Below are positions 16,219-28,317 of a stretch of DNA of 64,000 bases, piece after piece. Both the position numbers and the translations under genes were made by a program. The stretch is from Piscinibacter sp. XHJ-5 (GTDB taxonomy: Bacteria; Pseudomonadota; Gammaproteobacteria; Burkholderiales; Burkholderiaceae_C), in assembly GCF_029855045.1 (NCBI RefSeq), contig NZ_CP123228.1, positions 1,488,001-1,552,000 of the forward strand, written 5' to 3'. Under the pieces are notes generated by a model. That model was not told where the DNA came from and did no database searches. It was given only the letters and a program-made list of their open reading frames with translations. Numbering within the stretch: position 1 is the stretch's first letter; the number at the start of each line of letters is the position of its first letter.

Positions 16219-18825
16219 ATGGGCTCGAGCGCTGCACGTTCGGCATTCGCGGTGGTCGGCGCCGTGTGGGTCCATGTTGTGCTCGCGCAGGCGCCGGCCG
16301 ATGCCGAGCTGCCGAGGGTGGTCGTCACCGGCGCTCGCGCCAGCCTGGCCGGCGCCCAGCAGATCAAGCAGGACAAGCTCGAGATCGTCGACGCGGTGGT
16401 GGCCGACGACATCGCCAAGCTGCCCGACTTCAGCGTCACCGAAGCGCTGCAGCGGGTCACCGGCGTACAGATCACGCGCGATCGCGGCGAGGGCGGCACG
16501 GTGACCATCCGCGGCCTGACGCAGATGGAGACACTGCTCAACGGCCGCGAGGTGTTCACCGCGGGCACCGGCCGCAACTTCGACTTCGCGGACATCGCGG
16601 CCGAGCTGGTGGCGGGCATCGATGTCTACAAGACCTCGTCGGCGGCGCAGCTCGAAGGCGGGCTCGGCGGCATCATCGACCTGCGCACGCGTCGTCCCTT
16701 CGATTTCGCCGGCCGGCAGGCCCTCGCCTCGGCGCGACTCATCCACGGCGATCTCGCGGGAAGCAGCGAGCCTCAGCTCTCGCTGCTCGCCAGTCAGCGA
16801 TGGGCGCTTGCCGGTGCCGGCGAATTCGGTGCGCTGGTCAACCTGTCGGTGCAGCGCAGGGCGTTCCGCGAAGACCAGAAGGGCACCGGCGAGCCGGTCG
16901 CGCTGAACGATCTGGTCGCCGGCCGCACGGTGAGGGCGCCGAACGGGACCAGCGAGACCACCAGCGTGGGTGAGCGCAAGCGCACCGCGGCCCATGTCGC
17001 GCTGCAGTGGCGACCGTCGCCGGCGCTCGAGCTCTACGGCGAGGCCAGCCATGCCGAGCTGCGCACCGACCAGGAATCGCATCAGGTCGGCGTGGTGCCG
17101 TGCCAGCGTCCGGCCTGCCCGGCCGCCGCGCCGGCCTTCGTGCCCGGCAGCGTCACGCTCTTCCCGGGGACCGACGACCTGCGCAGCATCACGTGGACCC
17201 AGGTGCCGATGTCCATCCTGAGCTTCGCCCGCGACACGGTGGACCGCACCAGGCAGGCGGCGGTCGGCGGAATCTGGACCCGCGATGCGCTGACGCTGAA
17301 AGCGGACCTGAGCCGCACCACGAGCTTCAACCACCTGTTCTTCAGCGGTCCTTTCCTCGCGGCAACGGCAGGCGAGTTCACCCACGACCTGTCGGGCGGC
17401 GTCCCCGGCACGCAGGTCACCGGCACCGATTTGCTGGACCCTTCGGCGCTGCGCTACACCGGCCTCGCGTACCGGACCCGGCCGTTCGAAGGCGATCTGA
17501 CCGCGTTCCGGGTGGATGCGCAGCTGCGCGTGGAGGAGGGCTGGATCAGGAGGCTGTCGGCCGGCGTGCGCCACGCCCGGCGCGGCGCTTCGAATGCACC
17601 TGGCCTGATCTTCGCCGACGCGGCGGTGACGGGCCTGACGGCCGCCGACCGCCCGTCGTTCGTGATGCCGAATCCCTACCGGTTCTTTCCGGGCGTCGGC
17701 TCGCCGAGCCTGCACGACTTTCTCGTCGGCAACCTCGCCACCGCACGCGACGCCGCGGGACTGCGCGAGGCTTTCGGCATCACGGCACCCATCCCGGCGG
17801 CTGCCAACCCGCTCAGCCTGTGGACCATCGAGGAGCAGACGGATGCCGCCCATGCGATGGTGGAGTTCCAGGCGGCGCGCCTGCCCGTCGACGGCAATGT
17901 CGGCTTGCGGATGGTGCGCACCCGCGAGGCCGTGACCGGCAGCCAGTCGCTGCCGGCGAGCGGCGGCGTGGGCCCCATCGCGATCGGCAGCCGCTACACC
18001 GACTGGCTGCCCAGCGTGAACCTGCGCTGGCGTCCGGCACCGGGCTGGGTGCTTCGCGCAGCCGCCTCGAAGACGCTCACGCGACCCAACTTCGATCAGC
18101 TCTCGCCGTCGCTGACGCTGGTGCCCAATCCGATCAATCCGTCGCTCAACCAGGGCGGCTCCGGCAATCCGTCGCTCAAGCCGGTGCGTGCGGACAACTT
18201 CGACATCGCCGCCGAGCGCTACTTCGGTCCCGCCACCTCGGTCGTCGCGACGGTCTTCGTCAAGAAGGTCGACGGCTTCGTCACCACGGTGAGCAGCCCG
18301 GAGGTGCACGACGGCGCGACCTATCAGGTGAGCCGCCCGCAGAACAGCGATGCCGCCGACATCAAGGGCGTGGAGCTCGGCTACCAGCAGTTCTACGACG
18401 GCCTTCCGGGCTGGCTGCGCGGCTTCGGCGTGCAGGCGAACTACACCTACATCGACAGCGAAGCGCCGAACAACGCGCTGGGCATCGTGCTGCCGCTGCA
18501 GAACCTGTCGCGCCACAGCGTCAACCTCGTCGGCATCTACGAACGCGGCCAGGTGTCCGCGCGGCTGGCCTACAACTGGCGCGACAAGTTCCTGAGCGGC
18601 CTGGCGAACGTGGTCGGCATCGGCGCGCTGCCCATCTACACGCGCGGCTACGGCTGGCTCGATGCGTCGCTGCGCTACCAGGCCAGCGAGCGCGTTTCGC
18701 TGGCGCTCGAGGGTACCAACCTGACGCGCACGCGGCGCGGGGCCTACTACGGCGTCGAGACACGGCCGCAGGGCCACTGGCTCAACGACCGCCAGCTCAG
18801 CCTCAGCGCGACGATCCGGTTCTGA
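16219..18825 (+). CDS. TonB-dependent outer-membrane receptor
   Basis: 868 residues from ATG 16219, chosen because it puts a signal peptide (SAFAVVGAVWVHVVLA, then QAPADA) at the N-terminus. Plug domain: VVVTGARASLAGAQQIK, IAKLPDFSVTEALQRVTGVQ, VTIRGLTQMETLLNGR, GGLGGIIDLRTRRPF. The C-terminal barrel ends in an aromatic residue (LSLSATIRF), as required for BAM assembly. This plug pattern with DIAKLPD belongs to the Caulobacter/Xanthomonas-type receptors that import sugars and plant-derived oligomers rather than classic siderophore receptors. It follows the hydroxycinnamate operon, so import of lignin- or cell-wall-derived aromatics is plausible but not shown. Confidence 0.9.
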   Translation: MGSSAARSAFAVVGAVWVHVVLAQAPADAELPRVVVTGARASLAGAQQIKQDKLEIVDAVVADDIAKLPDFSVTEALQRVTGVQITRDRGEGGTVTIRGLTQMETLLNGREVFTAGTGRNFDFADIAAELVAGIDVYKTSSAAQLEGGLGGIIDLRTRRPFDFAGRQALASARLIHGDLAGSSEPQLSLLASQRWALAGAGEFGALVNLSVQRRAFREDQKGTGEPVALNDLVAGRTVRAPNGTSETTSVGERKRTAAHVALQWRPSPALELYGEASHAELRTDQESHQVGVVPCQRPACPAAAPAFVPGSVTLFPGTDDLRSITWTQVPMSILSFARDTVDRTRQAAVGGIWTRDALTLKADLSRTTSFNHLFFSGPFLAATAGEFTHDLSGGVPGTQVTGTDLLDPSALRYTGLAYRTRPFEGDLTAFRVDAQLRVEEGWIRRLSAGVRHARRGASNAPGLIFADAAVTGLTAADRPSFVMPNPYRFFPGVGSPSLHDFLVGNLATARDAAGLREAFGITAPIPAAANPLSLWTIEEQTDAAHAMVEFQAARLPVDGNVGLRMVRTREAVTGSQSLPASGGVGPIAIGSRYTDWLPSVNLRWRPAPGWVLRAAASKTLTRPNFDQLSPSLTLVPNPINPSLNQGGSGNPSLKPVRADNFDIAAERYFGPATSVVATVFVKKVDGFVTTVSSPEVHDGATYQVSRPQNSDAADIKGVELGYQQFYDGLPGWLRGFGVQANYTYIDSEAPNNALGIVLPLQNLSRHSVNLVGIYERGQVSARLAYNWRDKFLSGLANVVGIGALPIYTRGYGWLDASLRYQASERVSLALEGTNLTRTRRGAYYGVETRPQGHWLNDRQLSLSATIRF

Positions 18826-18921
18826 GGTGCGATGCACAGCCCATGCTCGCCATAAGGGGTTGCCGCTCTGTTCAAGCGCTTGCCCGCGCATCATGCTGAG
18901 CCGACCGCGGGAAGTTTCACG

Positions 18922-22224
<3,303 letters not shown>

Positions 22225-22230
22225 CTGTCT

Positions 22231-22256
22231 CCCGCTCGCTCCCGGGAGGGGGCGGG
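22231..22256. terminator. hairpin between convergent kinase and response-regulator genes
   Basis: CCCGCTC at 22231-22237 pairs with GAGGGGGCGGG-type sequence ending at 22256, with an inner CTCC/GGAG stem and one mismatch. It lies in the 35-bp gap between two convergent stop codons, a natural place for a shared bidirectional terminator. Confidence 0.4.
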
Positions 22257-22259
22257 CCC

Positions 22260-22946
22260 CTACACCGCGGTGAGCTTGCCTCTGAACGTGTACCCCACCT
22301 TCGGCTCCGAATGCAGCGGCACCGTGGAGGCCGTTGCCCGCTCGATGCGCCGGCGCAGCCGATAGATCGCCGCGTGCAGCAGGTTGTCGGCCTCGGTGGC
22401 CGGGTCGCGGCCGAGGCGGGCGCAGAGGGTGGCGCGGGTCACGGTGGCGCCGTCGGCCGACACGAAGCACTCGACGACCGCCAGATCGGTGTCGCTGAGC
22501 TCGATCCGCACGCCGTCGGGAGCGACCAGCTTCTTCGCCGCCCGATCGAGCCGCCAGGCGGCGGCCTGCGCACGGCTGCCTTCGACGCGCCGCTGCACTG
22601 CTTCGATCGCGAGCGCGACCTGCTCGAAGCGCACGGGCTTCATCATGTACATGTCGGCGCCGGCGCGCAGCACGGAGTCGAACACGTCGGCCCCGACGCG
22701 TCCGGAGACGACCACGATGCCCGCCGGCCCCTTGCGGCGCACGAGCCGGATCAGGTCCACGCCGTCGACGCCGGGCAGCATCAGGTCGATGACGTAGAAG
22801 TCGAACTCGAATGCGCCGGGCGAGGTGAGGAAGTCGTCGCTGTCGCCGAAGACGCGCACGTCGACGTCGCGCTGCGCCAGGTACTGGGCCACGTATTCCG
22901 CGAACTCGCGGTCGTCGTCGATCACCGCCAGGGTAGAGGGAAGCAT
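22260..22946 (-). CDS. response regulator, receiver plus winged-helix DNA-binding domain
   Basis: 228 residues. Receiver domain 1-120: acidic pocket VIDDD (8-12), phospho-Asp54 in YVIDLMLPGVDG, and the conserved Lys in MMKPV. The C-terminal half is an OmpR/PhoB-like winged helix: hallmark LSDTDLAVVECF, ATEADNLLHAAIYRLRRRIE and the wing PKVGYTFRGKL. It lies 18 bp downstream of the REC-kinase gene on the same strand and is probably its output partner. There is no obvious DNA target in view. Confidence 0.88.
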   Translation of the reverse strand: MLPSTLAVIDDDREFAEYVAQYLAQRDVDVRVFGDSDDFLTSPGAFEFDFYVIDLMLPGVDGVDLIRLVRRKGPAGIVVVSGRVGADVFDSVLRAGADMYMMKPVRFEQVALAIEAVQRRVEGSRAQAAAWRLDRAAKKLVAPDGVRIELSDTDLAVVECFVSADGATVTRATLCARLGRDPATEADNLLHAAIYRLRRRIERATASTVPLHSEPKVGYTFRGKLTAV

Positions 22947-22964
22947 GGGTCGGCGAGAGAGACC

Positions 22965-24260
22965 TTAGGGGGCCACCCCTTGCGGAATGGAGAGGCGGAC
23001 GATGCTACCGCGCGGCACGTTGGGCACGATCTCGATGCTGCCCTGGTGCAGGCCCACCACCTTGCGCACGATGTAAAGGCCGAGCCCGGCGCCGGCCTTC
23101 TTCTTGCCGTTGCGGCCGCGGGTGCCCTTGTCGAAGACCTTGGTCAGCAGGTTCGGGGGGATGCCGTCGCCCTGGTCCGACACCTCGAACACGATGGCCA
23201 GCGGATCCTCCGAATCGCTGATGGCCAGGCGCACCGGCGAACCGGGCGGCGAATAGGCCAGCGCGTTGGCCAGCACGTTGCACAGCGCGAGGCGCATCAG
23301 CACCGGCTGGAGCTGCACCGTGCGGGTGGCGGTGCGGGACTCGACGGCCACGCGCGAGCGCTCGTCCAGTGCGATGTCGTGCACCACCAGGCCGACCAGC
23401 GTGTCCAGGTCGGTGTCGGCAATGGCCTCGGTCGCGCCCGAGCTCAACATGGTCGCCGCGGCCAATGCGTTGTTGAGCGTGCCGATGACATGGTCGAGCA
23501 CCTGGCGCGCGCGCACCAGCGGATTGCGCACGTCGGCGCCCGCACGCTCGCCGGGTGCGGCAAGCGCCGCCGCCGCGCTTTCCAGCGCGGCGGAGGCATT
23601 GTTCAGCGGCTGCCGCACCTCGTGGGCGAGCAGGTTCAGCAGCTCCTCGCGCTCGGCGAGCATCTGGTCGCGTTCCTCGAGAAGCCGCCGCAGCCCGGCC
23701 GTCTCGCCTTCGGCCTTGACACGCACCGCGCGCTCGATCGCGAGCTGCTCGAGCTCGACGTTCGAGCGCTGCAGCGCCGCCTGCGCCTCCTCGCGCACGA
23801 AAACCTCGCGCTGCAGCTGTGCGTTCTGCTGCTCGAGCTGGCGCTGCAATCGATTCAGCGCGATGTGCGTGTCGATGCGCGCCAGCACCTCGGTCTCGTC
23901 GATCGGCTTGGTCACGTAGTCGACGCCGCCGGCGGCGAAGCCGTTCACCTTGTCGCGCGGGTCGCTCGCCGCGGTCATGAAGATGACCGGGATGTCGCGG
24001 GTCGCGGGGTTGGACTTCAGGCGGCGGCAGGTCTCGAAGCCATCGAGGCCCTGCATCTGCACGTCGAGCAGGATGAGGTCGGGCCGCACGAACTCGGCTC
24101 GCTCGATGCCTTCCTGGCCGCTCAGGGCGACCACCACGTGCAGCCCGCGCCGCTCGAGGCATTCCATCAGCAGCCGCAGGTTGGCCGGCTGATCGTCGAC
24201 GGTCAGGATGGTCGTGAGCGCCGCGGGAGATGCCGCTTCCGGTTGCATGTGCGAGCCCAT
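22965..24260 (-). CDS. receiver-histidine kinase fusion (REC-HisKA-HATPase)
   Basis: 431 residues, cytoplasmic, no membrane segment. N-terminal receiver: TVDDQPANLRLL (20-31), phospho-Asp66 in LILLDVQMQGLDG, Lys in VTKPI. A long coiled coil follows (about 130-215), then the H-box ELLNLLAHEVRQPLNNA, N-box CNVLANALAYSP, G-boxes DQGDGIPPNLLTKVF and KAGAGLGLYI. REC-first kinases act as intermediate nodes that take phosphate from another system and then autophosphorylate. Here the downstream winged-helix regulator is the likely target. ATG 24260 was used; an in-frame ATG four codons later (MQPEAAS) is equally possible. Confidence 0.87.
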   Translation of the reverse strand: MGSHMQPEAASPAALTTILTVDDQPANLRLLMECLERRGLHVVVALSGQEGIERAEFVRPDLILLDVQMQGLDGFETCRRLKSNPATRDIPVIFMTAASDPRDKVNGFAAGGVDYVTKPIDETEVLARIDTHIALNRLQRQLEQQNAQLQREVFVREEAQAALQRSNVELEQLAIERAVRVKAEGETAGLRRLLEERDQMLAEREELLNLLAHEVRQPLNNASAALESAAAALAAPGERAGADVRNPLVRARQVLDHVIGTLNNALAAATMLSSGATEAIADTDLDTLVGLVVHDIALDERSRVAVESRTATRTVQLQPVLMRLALCNVLANALAYSPPGSPVRLAISDSEDPLAIVFEVSDQGDGIPPNLLTKVFDKGTRGRNGKKKAGAGLGLYIVRKVVGLHQGSIEIVPNVPRGSIVRLSIPQGVAP

Positions 24261-24336
24261 CGGGGGGTGCCAGTCTAAGCGTCACGCGGCGAACGGCGCC
24301 CCGGGGAATTCTCGTGACCGGTCTAACGAAATACGG

Positions 24337-24375
24337 CAGAACTGACACATATATTCACTCGATCGATCAGTTCTG
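24337..24375. promoter_or_regulatory. AT-rich control region with 9-bp inverted repeat upstream of the chemoreceptor gene
   Basis: CAGAACTGA (24337-24345) and TCAGTTCTG (24367-24375) are perfect complements separated by 21 bp, about two helical turns. They lie 54 bp before the chemoreceptor start, in a divergent intergenic region much richer in A+T than its surroundings. Probable operator; regulator unknown. Confidence 0.45.
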
Positions 24376-24428
24376 ATTGGATCGAACATTAAAATTACCG
24401 ATGTCGGTCTGATGAGGTTTCCAGCACC

Positions 24429-25994
24429 ATGATTCGCAAGCTCACCCTGCGCGCCAAGATGATCGCCGCGTTCTCGGTGATGGCCGTCCTGATGGGGGTC
24501 CTCGCCGGCGTGGCCTTGCACAGGTTCGCTGCCATCAATGCCAACGTGCTCGACCTGGGCACCCACTGGCTGCCCAGCGTCGAGACGCTCGGCGACGTCG
24601 AGGCCGACATGCTGAAGCTGCGCCTGGCCCACCTGCGGCAGGCGCTCGCCCACGACGGCACCGAGCGGGCGACGGCCGACAAGCTCGTGGCCCAGCGCAG
24701 CGCGCACCTCGAGGAACGCCGTGCGGCGTACATGAAGCTCATCTCGACGCCCGAGGAGCGCGACCTGTGGGGCGCGGTCGAGCGCAACTGGAGCCGCTAC
24801 CTTCAGTACCAGCAGGAGACGCTGGTCCCCCTGGTGCAGGCCGGCCGGCAGGCCGAGGCGAGGGCCGCGCTGTTCGGCGGCAGCCTGCAGCGCTTCGACG
24901 ACGCGCTCGACCTCGTCGACAGGCTGGTCGATCTGACCGTGCAGGGCGGCGAGAAGGCAGTCGAGCGCAGCCGCGCCGACGCCAGCTCGGCACGAGCCTG
25001 GCTGATCGGGGTGGCCGCCTTTTCGCTGCTGGCCGCCATGGCGTTGGCGGTCGTCATCACCGGCTACATCACCGGCGTGATCGGCGGCGAGCCGGCCGCC
25101 GTCGGCACGGTGGTGGCGCGCATCGCCCAGGGCGATCTGTCCACCGCGGTCACCACCCGGGACGGGGACCGATCGAGCATCCTGGCCGGCATCGCCCGGA
25201 TGCAGGCCGCGCTGCTGCACGTCGTCGGCGAGGTGCGCAGCGGCGCGCAGTCGGTGGCCAGCGCGTCCAGCCAGATCGCCCAAGGCAACCTCGACCTCAG
25301 CTCGCGCACCGAGGAGCAGGCTTCCAGCCTGCAGCAGACGGCCGCGTCGGTGGAGCAGATGGCCTCGGCGGTGAAGAACAATGCCGACACCGCGAGCAAG
25401 GCGAACCAGCTCGCCGCCGGCGCATCGCAGGCGGCCGTCGAGGGCGGCGAAGTGGTGCAGCAGGTCGTCGCGACGATGGCCGACATCAGCGAGGCGAGCC
25501 GCCGGATCGCCGACATCATCGCCGTCATCGACGGCATCGCCTTCCAGACCAACATCCTCGCGTTGAACGCCGCGGTCGAAGCCGCACGGGCCGGCGAGCA
25601 CGGCAAGGGCTTCGCCGTCGTGGCGGCCGAGGTGCGCAACCTCGCCCAGCGCAGCGCCACCGCGGCGCGCGAGATCAAGGGCCTCATCGGCGCCAGCGTC
25701 TCCAGGGTCGACGACGGCTCCAGGCTGGTGGCCGATGCCGGGCGCACGATGGACGACATCGTGTCGCGGGTTCGCCGCGTCAGTGACCTGATGAACGAGA
25801 TCAGCGCGGCGACCGTCGAACAAAGCGGAGGCATCTCGCAGATCAACCTTGCGGTGGCGCAGCTCGACCAGACCACGCAGCAGAACGCGGCGCTCGTCGA
25901 GGAAGCGAGCGCGGCGTCCGAGAGCCTGAAGACGCACGGCGCGCGGCTGCTCGAGTCGGTGGCGGTCTTCCGCCTCGCCGGCCACGGCGCCTGA
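24429..25994 (+). CDS. methyl-accepting chemotaxis protein (Tsr-like, four-helix-bundle sensor)
   Basis: 521 residues. TM1 ([20 protein letters not shown], ~11-30), a ~160-residue all-helical periplasmic 4HB sensor domain, TM2 ([21 protein letters not shown], ~190-210), HAMP (to ~265), then the signalling domain. The hairpin tip contains [43 protein letters not shown] and [16 protein letters not shown] (quoted in part). This is the 36-heptad-like class common in betaproteobacteria. No C-terminal NWETF-type CheR/CheB tether is present; it ends VFRLAGHGA. Ligand unknown. The next gene (PAS-GGDEF) starts 17 bp later. Confidence 0.92.
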   Translation: MIRKLTLRAKMIAAFSVMAVLMGVLAGVALHRFAAINANVLDLGTHWLPSVETLGDVEADMLKLRLAHLRQALAHDGTERATADKLVAQRSAHLEERRAAYMKLISTPEERDLWGAVERNWSRYLQYQQETLVPLVQAGRQAEARAALFGGSLQRFDDALDLVDRLVDLTVQGGEKAVERSRADASSARAWLIGVAAFSLLAAMALAVVITGYITGVIGGEPAAVGTVVARIAQGDLSTAVTTRDGDRSSILAGIARMQAALLHVVGEVRSGAQSVASASSQIAQGNLDLSSRTEEQASSLQQTAASVEQMASAVKNNADTASKANQLAAGASQAAVEGGEVVQQVVATMADISEASRRIADIIAVIDGIAFQTNILALNAAVEAARAGEHGKGFAVVAAEVRNLAQRSATAAREIKGLIGASVSRVDDGSRLVADAGRTMDDIVSRVRRVSDLMNEISAATVEQSGGISQINLAVAQLDQTTQQNAALVEEASAASESLKTHGARLLESVAVFRLAGHGA

Positions 25995-26011
25995 CCCCGC
26001 GGGGCCGTGCG

Positions 26012-27511
26012 ATGACGGAGCCAGGCGGCGCAAGCCGGGGACTGATGCTGGCCGGCGCCGGGCTGGCCGCGGCGCTCATCGGCGCCATGGCGTGGGTGTC
26101 GATGCCGGCCGGGCCGGCGCGCGCGACCGCCGGCGCCGGACTGCATCTGGCGCTGATGATCGACATCACGATGCTGGCGCTGGCGCTGGGGGCGCTCGTG
26201 GGCTTCGGCGCCGCCTGGCTGCTCGCCGGCTGGGATGCGGGTCCGCCGGCCGGGACGGTCCCGCGGTCGCTGACGGCGCTTCTGGACGCCAACACCGATC
26301 TGGTCGTGCAGACCGATCCGGCAGGCCGGCTGACCTACCTGAACGCCGCGGCCCGCAGCCGGCTGGGGTTGGAGGCGGGCGAGCCGCTGGACGGCCAGCT
26401 GGCCGTCGACTTCCTTCCGCTGCGCGAGGTGGAGCGCCTGGCGAACGACATGCGGCCTTTCGTGTCGGCGCAGAGCGTGTGGACGGGCGAGAGCGCCGCC
26501 TGCGATGCCCACGGCAGCGAGTTCCCGGTGCGCCACATGGTCCTCGCTCATCGCGATCCGCAGGGGCGGCTGGAGGGCTTCTCGGCCGTGCTGCGCGACA
26601 TCTCCGCGGAATCGGCCGCCCGCGAGGCGCTGCGCCGCAACGAGGAGATGCTGCGCGAGCTCACCGATGCGCTGCCGGTGCAGATCGCCGTCGTCGACCG
26701 CGCGCGGCGCCTGCGCTTCACCAACGCCGCGTACGAGCAGGCCAAGCAGCGCAGCCGGGACGACCTGGCCGGCGCCGGGCTGGAGGAGGTGCTGGGGCAG
26801 CAGGAGTACGCGCAGGTCTCGCCGCACCTCGCGCAGGCGCTGGACGGCCGCCGGTTGCGCTTCGAACGGCTGCGCACGGTGAACGAGGACGCCCGCTGGC
26901 AGGAGTTCACCTGCATCCCGCAGCATGCCGCCGACGGCAGCGTGAGCAGCGTGCTCGTGATGGTGCAGGACATCACCGAGCGCAAGCACGAGGAGATGCG
27001 GCTGCTCCAGCTCGCGCTGCGCGATCCGCTGACGGGGCTGCTCAACCGGGCCGGCTTCGAGCAGAGGCTGGGCGAGCTCGCCCGCAGCCCCGCCGAGCGC
27101 GACAGCGTCGCCGCGCTGCTCTACGTGGACCTGGACCGCTTCAAGGCCGTCAACGACAGCCACGGCCATGTGGTGGGCGACGAGCTCCTGCGCATCTTCG
27201 CCCTGCGCCTGAAGAACGGCACACGGCCTGGCGACGCGGTCGCGCGCATCGGCGGCGACGAGTTCGCACTCGTGCTGCCGGGACTGCGCGACCCGTCGAA
27301 CGCGCGGCTTGTCGCCGCCAAGGTGCTGCGTGCGGCGCGCAGGCCCTTTCGCATCGACGGCTGCGACATCCGCATCGGCGCCAGCGTCGGCATCGCGCTG
27401 AAGCAGCCGGGGGACGGCGAATGGTCGGCGCTGATCGGGCGGGCCGACGCGATGCTGTACCGCGCGAAGGGGGTGGGACGCGGGCAGGTGGTGCTGGAAG
27501 GATCGGCGTGA
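26012..27511 (+). CDS. membrane PAS-PAS-GGDEF diguanylate cyclase
   Basis: 499 residues. Two membrane helices lie near the N-terminus (LMLAGAGLAAALIGAMAWV and MLALALGALVGFGAAWLLAG), followed by two PAS domains (~95-200 and ~215-325; the second ends in QDITERKHEE). The GGDEF domain follows (~335-495): RDPLTGLLNRAGF, VDLDRFKAVND and ARIGGDEFALVL, so the active-site motif is intact. An inhibitory I-site RPGD sits five residues before GGDEF, so product feedback is expected. No EAL domain. It would make cyclic di-GMP and is likely cotranscribed with the upstream chemoreceptor. Confidence 0.9.
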   Translation: MTEPGGASRGLMLAGAGLAAALIGAMAWVSMPAGPARATAGAGLHLALMIDITMLALALGALVGFGAAWLLAGWDAGPPAGTVPRSLTALLDANTDLVVQTDPAGRLTYLNAAARSRLGLEAGEPLDGQLAVDFLPLREVERLANDMRPFVSAQSVWTGESAACDAHGSEFPVRHMVLAHRDPQGRLEGFSAVLRDISAESAAREALRRNEEMLRELTDALPVQIAVVDRARRLRFTNAAYEQAKQRSRDDLAGAGLEEVLGQQEYAQVSPHLAQALDGRRLRFERLRTVNEDARWQEFTCIPQHAADGSVSSVLVMVQDITERKHEEMRLLQLALRDPLTGLLNRAGFEQRLGELARSPAERDSVAALLYVDLDRFKAVNDSHGHVVGDELLRIFALRLKNGTRPGDAVARIGGDEFALVLPGLRDPSNARLVAAKVLRAARRPFRIDGCDIRIGASVGIALKQPGDGEWSALIGRADAMLYRAKGVGRGQVVLEGSA

Positions 27512-27529
27512 AGGCAGCGCGAGCCGCCA

Positions 27530-28213
27530 TCACTTCAACCCGAACAGCTTTCCGTAGCGCAGCCCGATGTACGCGTGCTCGCGCATCAGCATCTCGACCC
27601 GCGCCGACTCGCGCTGCTCCAGCGCCTCGAACACGAGCTGGTGCTGGAGCTGGGCGAAGCGCAGCTTCTCGTACTCCCGGTCCAGCGCCTGCGTGTCGAT
27701 GATGATGGAGTCGGCGGAGGCGAACGGCAGGTGGTTGTTGCGCGCGATCGCGTCGGCGATCACCGAACTGTCGGTGGCTTCGACGATGGTGCGGTGGAAG
27801 CTGTTGTTGAGACGGCCCCACGCCCCGATGTCGTCGGCCGTGATGTGGCCCTTGGCCAGCAGGCGCGCGCCACCGTCGACGCTGGCCTGAAGCGCCTCGC
27901 GCACGTCCTCGGTCATGCCGCGCTCGGCGAGACGCCGTGCGGCCAGGCCCTCGAGCACGCCGCGTACTTCGAGCGCGCACTGCACGTCGTGCTCGGAGAA
28001 GGCGCGCACCACGAAGCCGCGCTTGCCGGCCGGCTGCAGCAGCCCCTCCTGCGCCAGCGTGCGGAACGCGATGCGCACCGGCGTGCGCGACACGCCGAGC
28101 GCGTCGGCCACCGGAATCTCGGCCAGCCGCGCCCCCGCGGGGTAGTGGCCCTCGATGATCAGCTTGCGCAGCGTGGCCACCACACCGCCGGAATCGCTGG
28201 TTCGTGTGTCCAT
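27530..28213 (-). CDS. vanR: GntR-family (FadR/FCD) repressor of the vanillate operon
   Basis: 227 residues from ATG 28213. N-terminal GntR winged helix: LRKLIIEGHYPAGARL, VADALGVSRTPVR (recognition helix), LLQPAGKRGFVV. The C-terminal FCD domain is all helical (DVQCALEVRGVLEG, FHRTIVEATDSSV, EHAYIGL) with the His/Asp metal-ligand pattern of that family. It is divergent from vanAB, and two copies of the VanR operator ATTGGATCCAAT lie between them, which makes the assignment firm. It would release DNA when vanillate binds. Confidence 0.92.
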   Translation of the reverse strand: MDTRTSDSGGVVATLRKLIIEGHYPAGARLAEIPVADALGVSRTPVRIAFRTLAQEGLLQPAGKRGFVVRAFSEHDVQCALEVRGVLEGLAARRLAERGMTEDVREALQASVDGGARLLAKGHITADDIGAWGRLNNSFHRTIVEATDSSVIADAIARNNHLPFASADSIIIDTQALDREYEKLRFAQLQHQLVFEALEQRESARVEMLMREHAYIGLRYGKLFGLK

Positions 28214-28215
28214 AA

Positions 28216-28227
28216 ATTGGATCCAAT
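28216..28227. promoter_or_regulatory. VanR operator 1
   Basis: Perfect 12-bp palindrome ATTGGATCCAAT, the sequence known to be bound by VanR of Caulobacter. It begins 3 bp upstream of the vanR start codon, so it would give autorepression. Confidence 0.88.
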
Positions 28228-28281
28228 CGTGCGGATATTGTGGCACGCGTTCATGGGTAGCGGCATAATTGCCCTCCGTAG

Positions 28282-28293
28282 ATTGGATCCAAT
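28282..28293. promoter_or_regulatory. VanR operator 2
   Basis: Second exact copy of ATTGGATCCAAT, 54 bp after the first and 24 bp before the vanA start codon. It sits where it would block transcription of vanAB. Confidence 0.88.
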
Positions 28294-28317
28294 ACACGCA
28301 AGAACGGAGACCGCACG

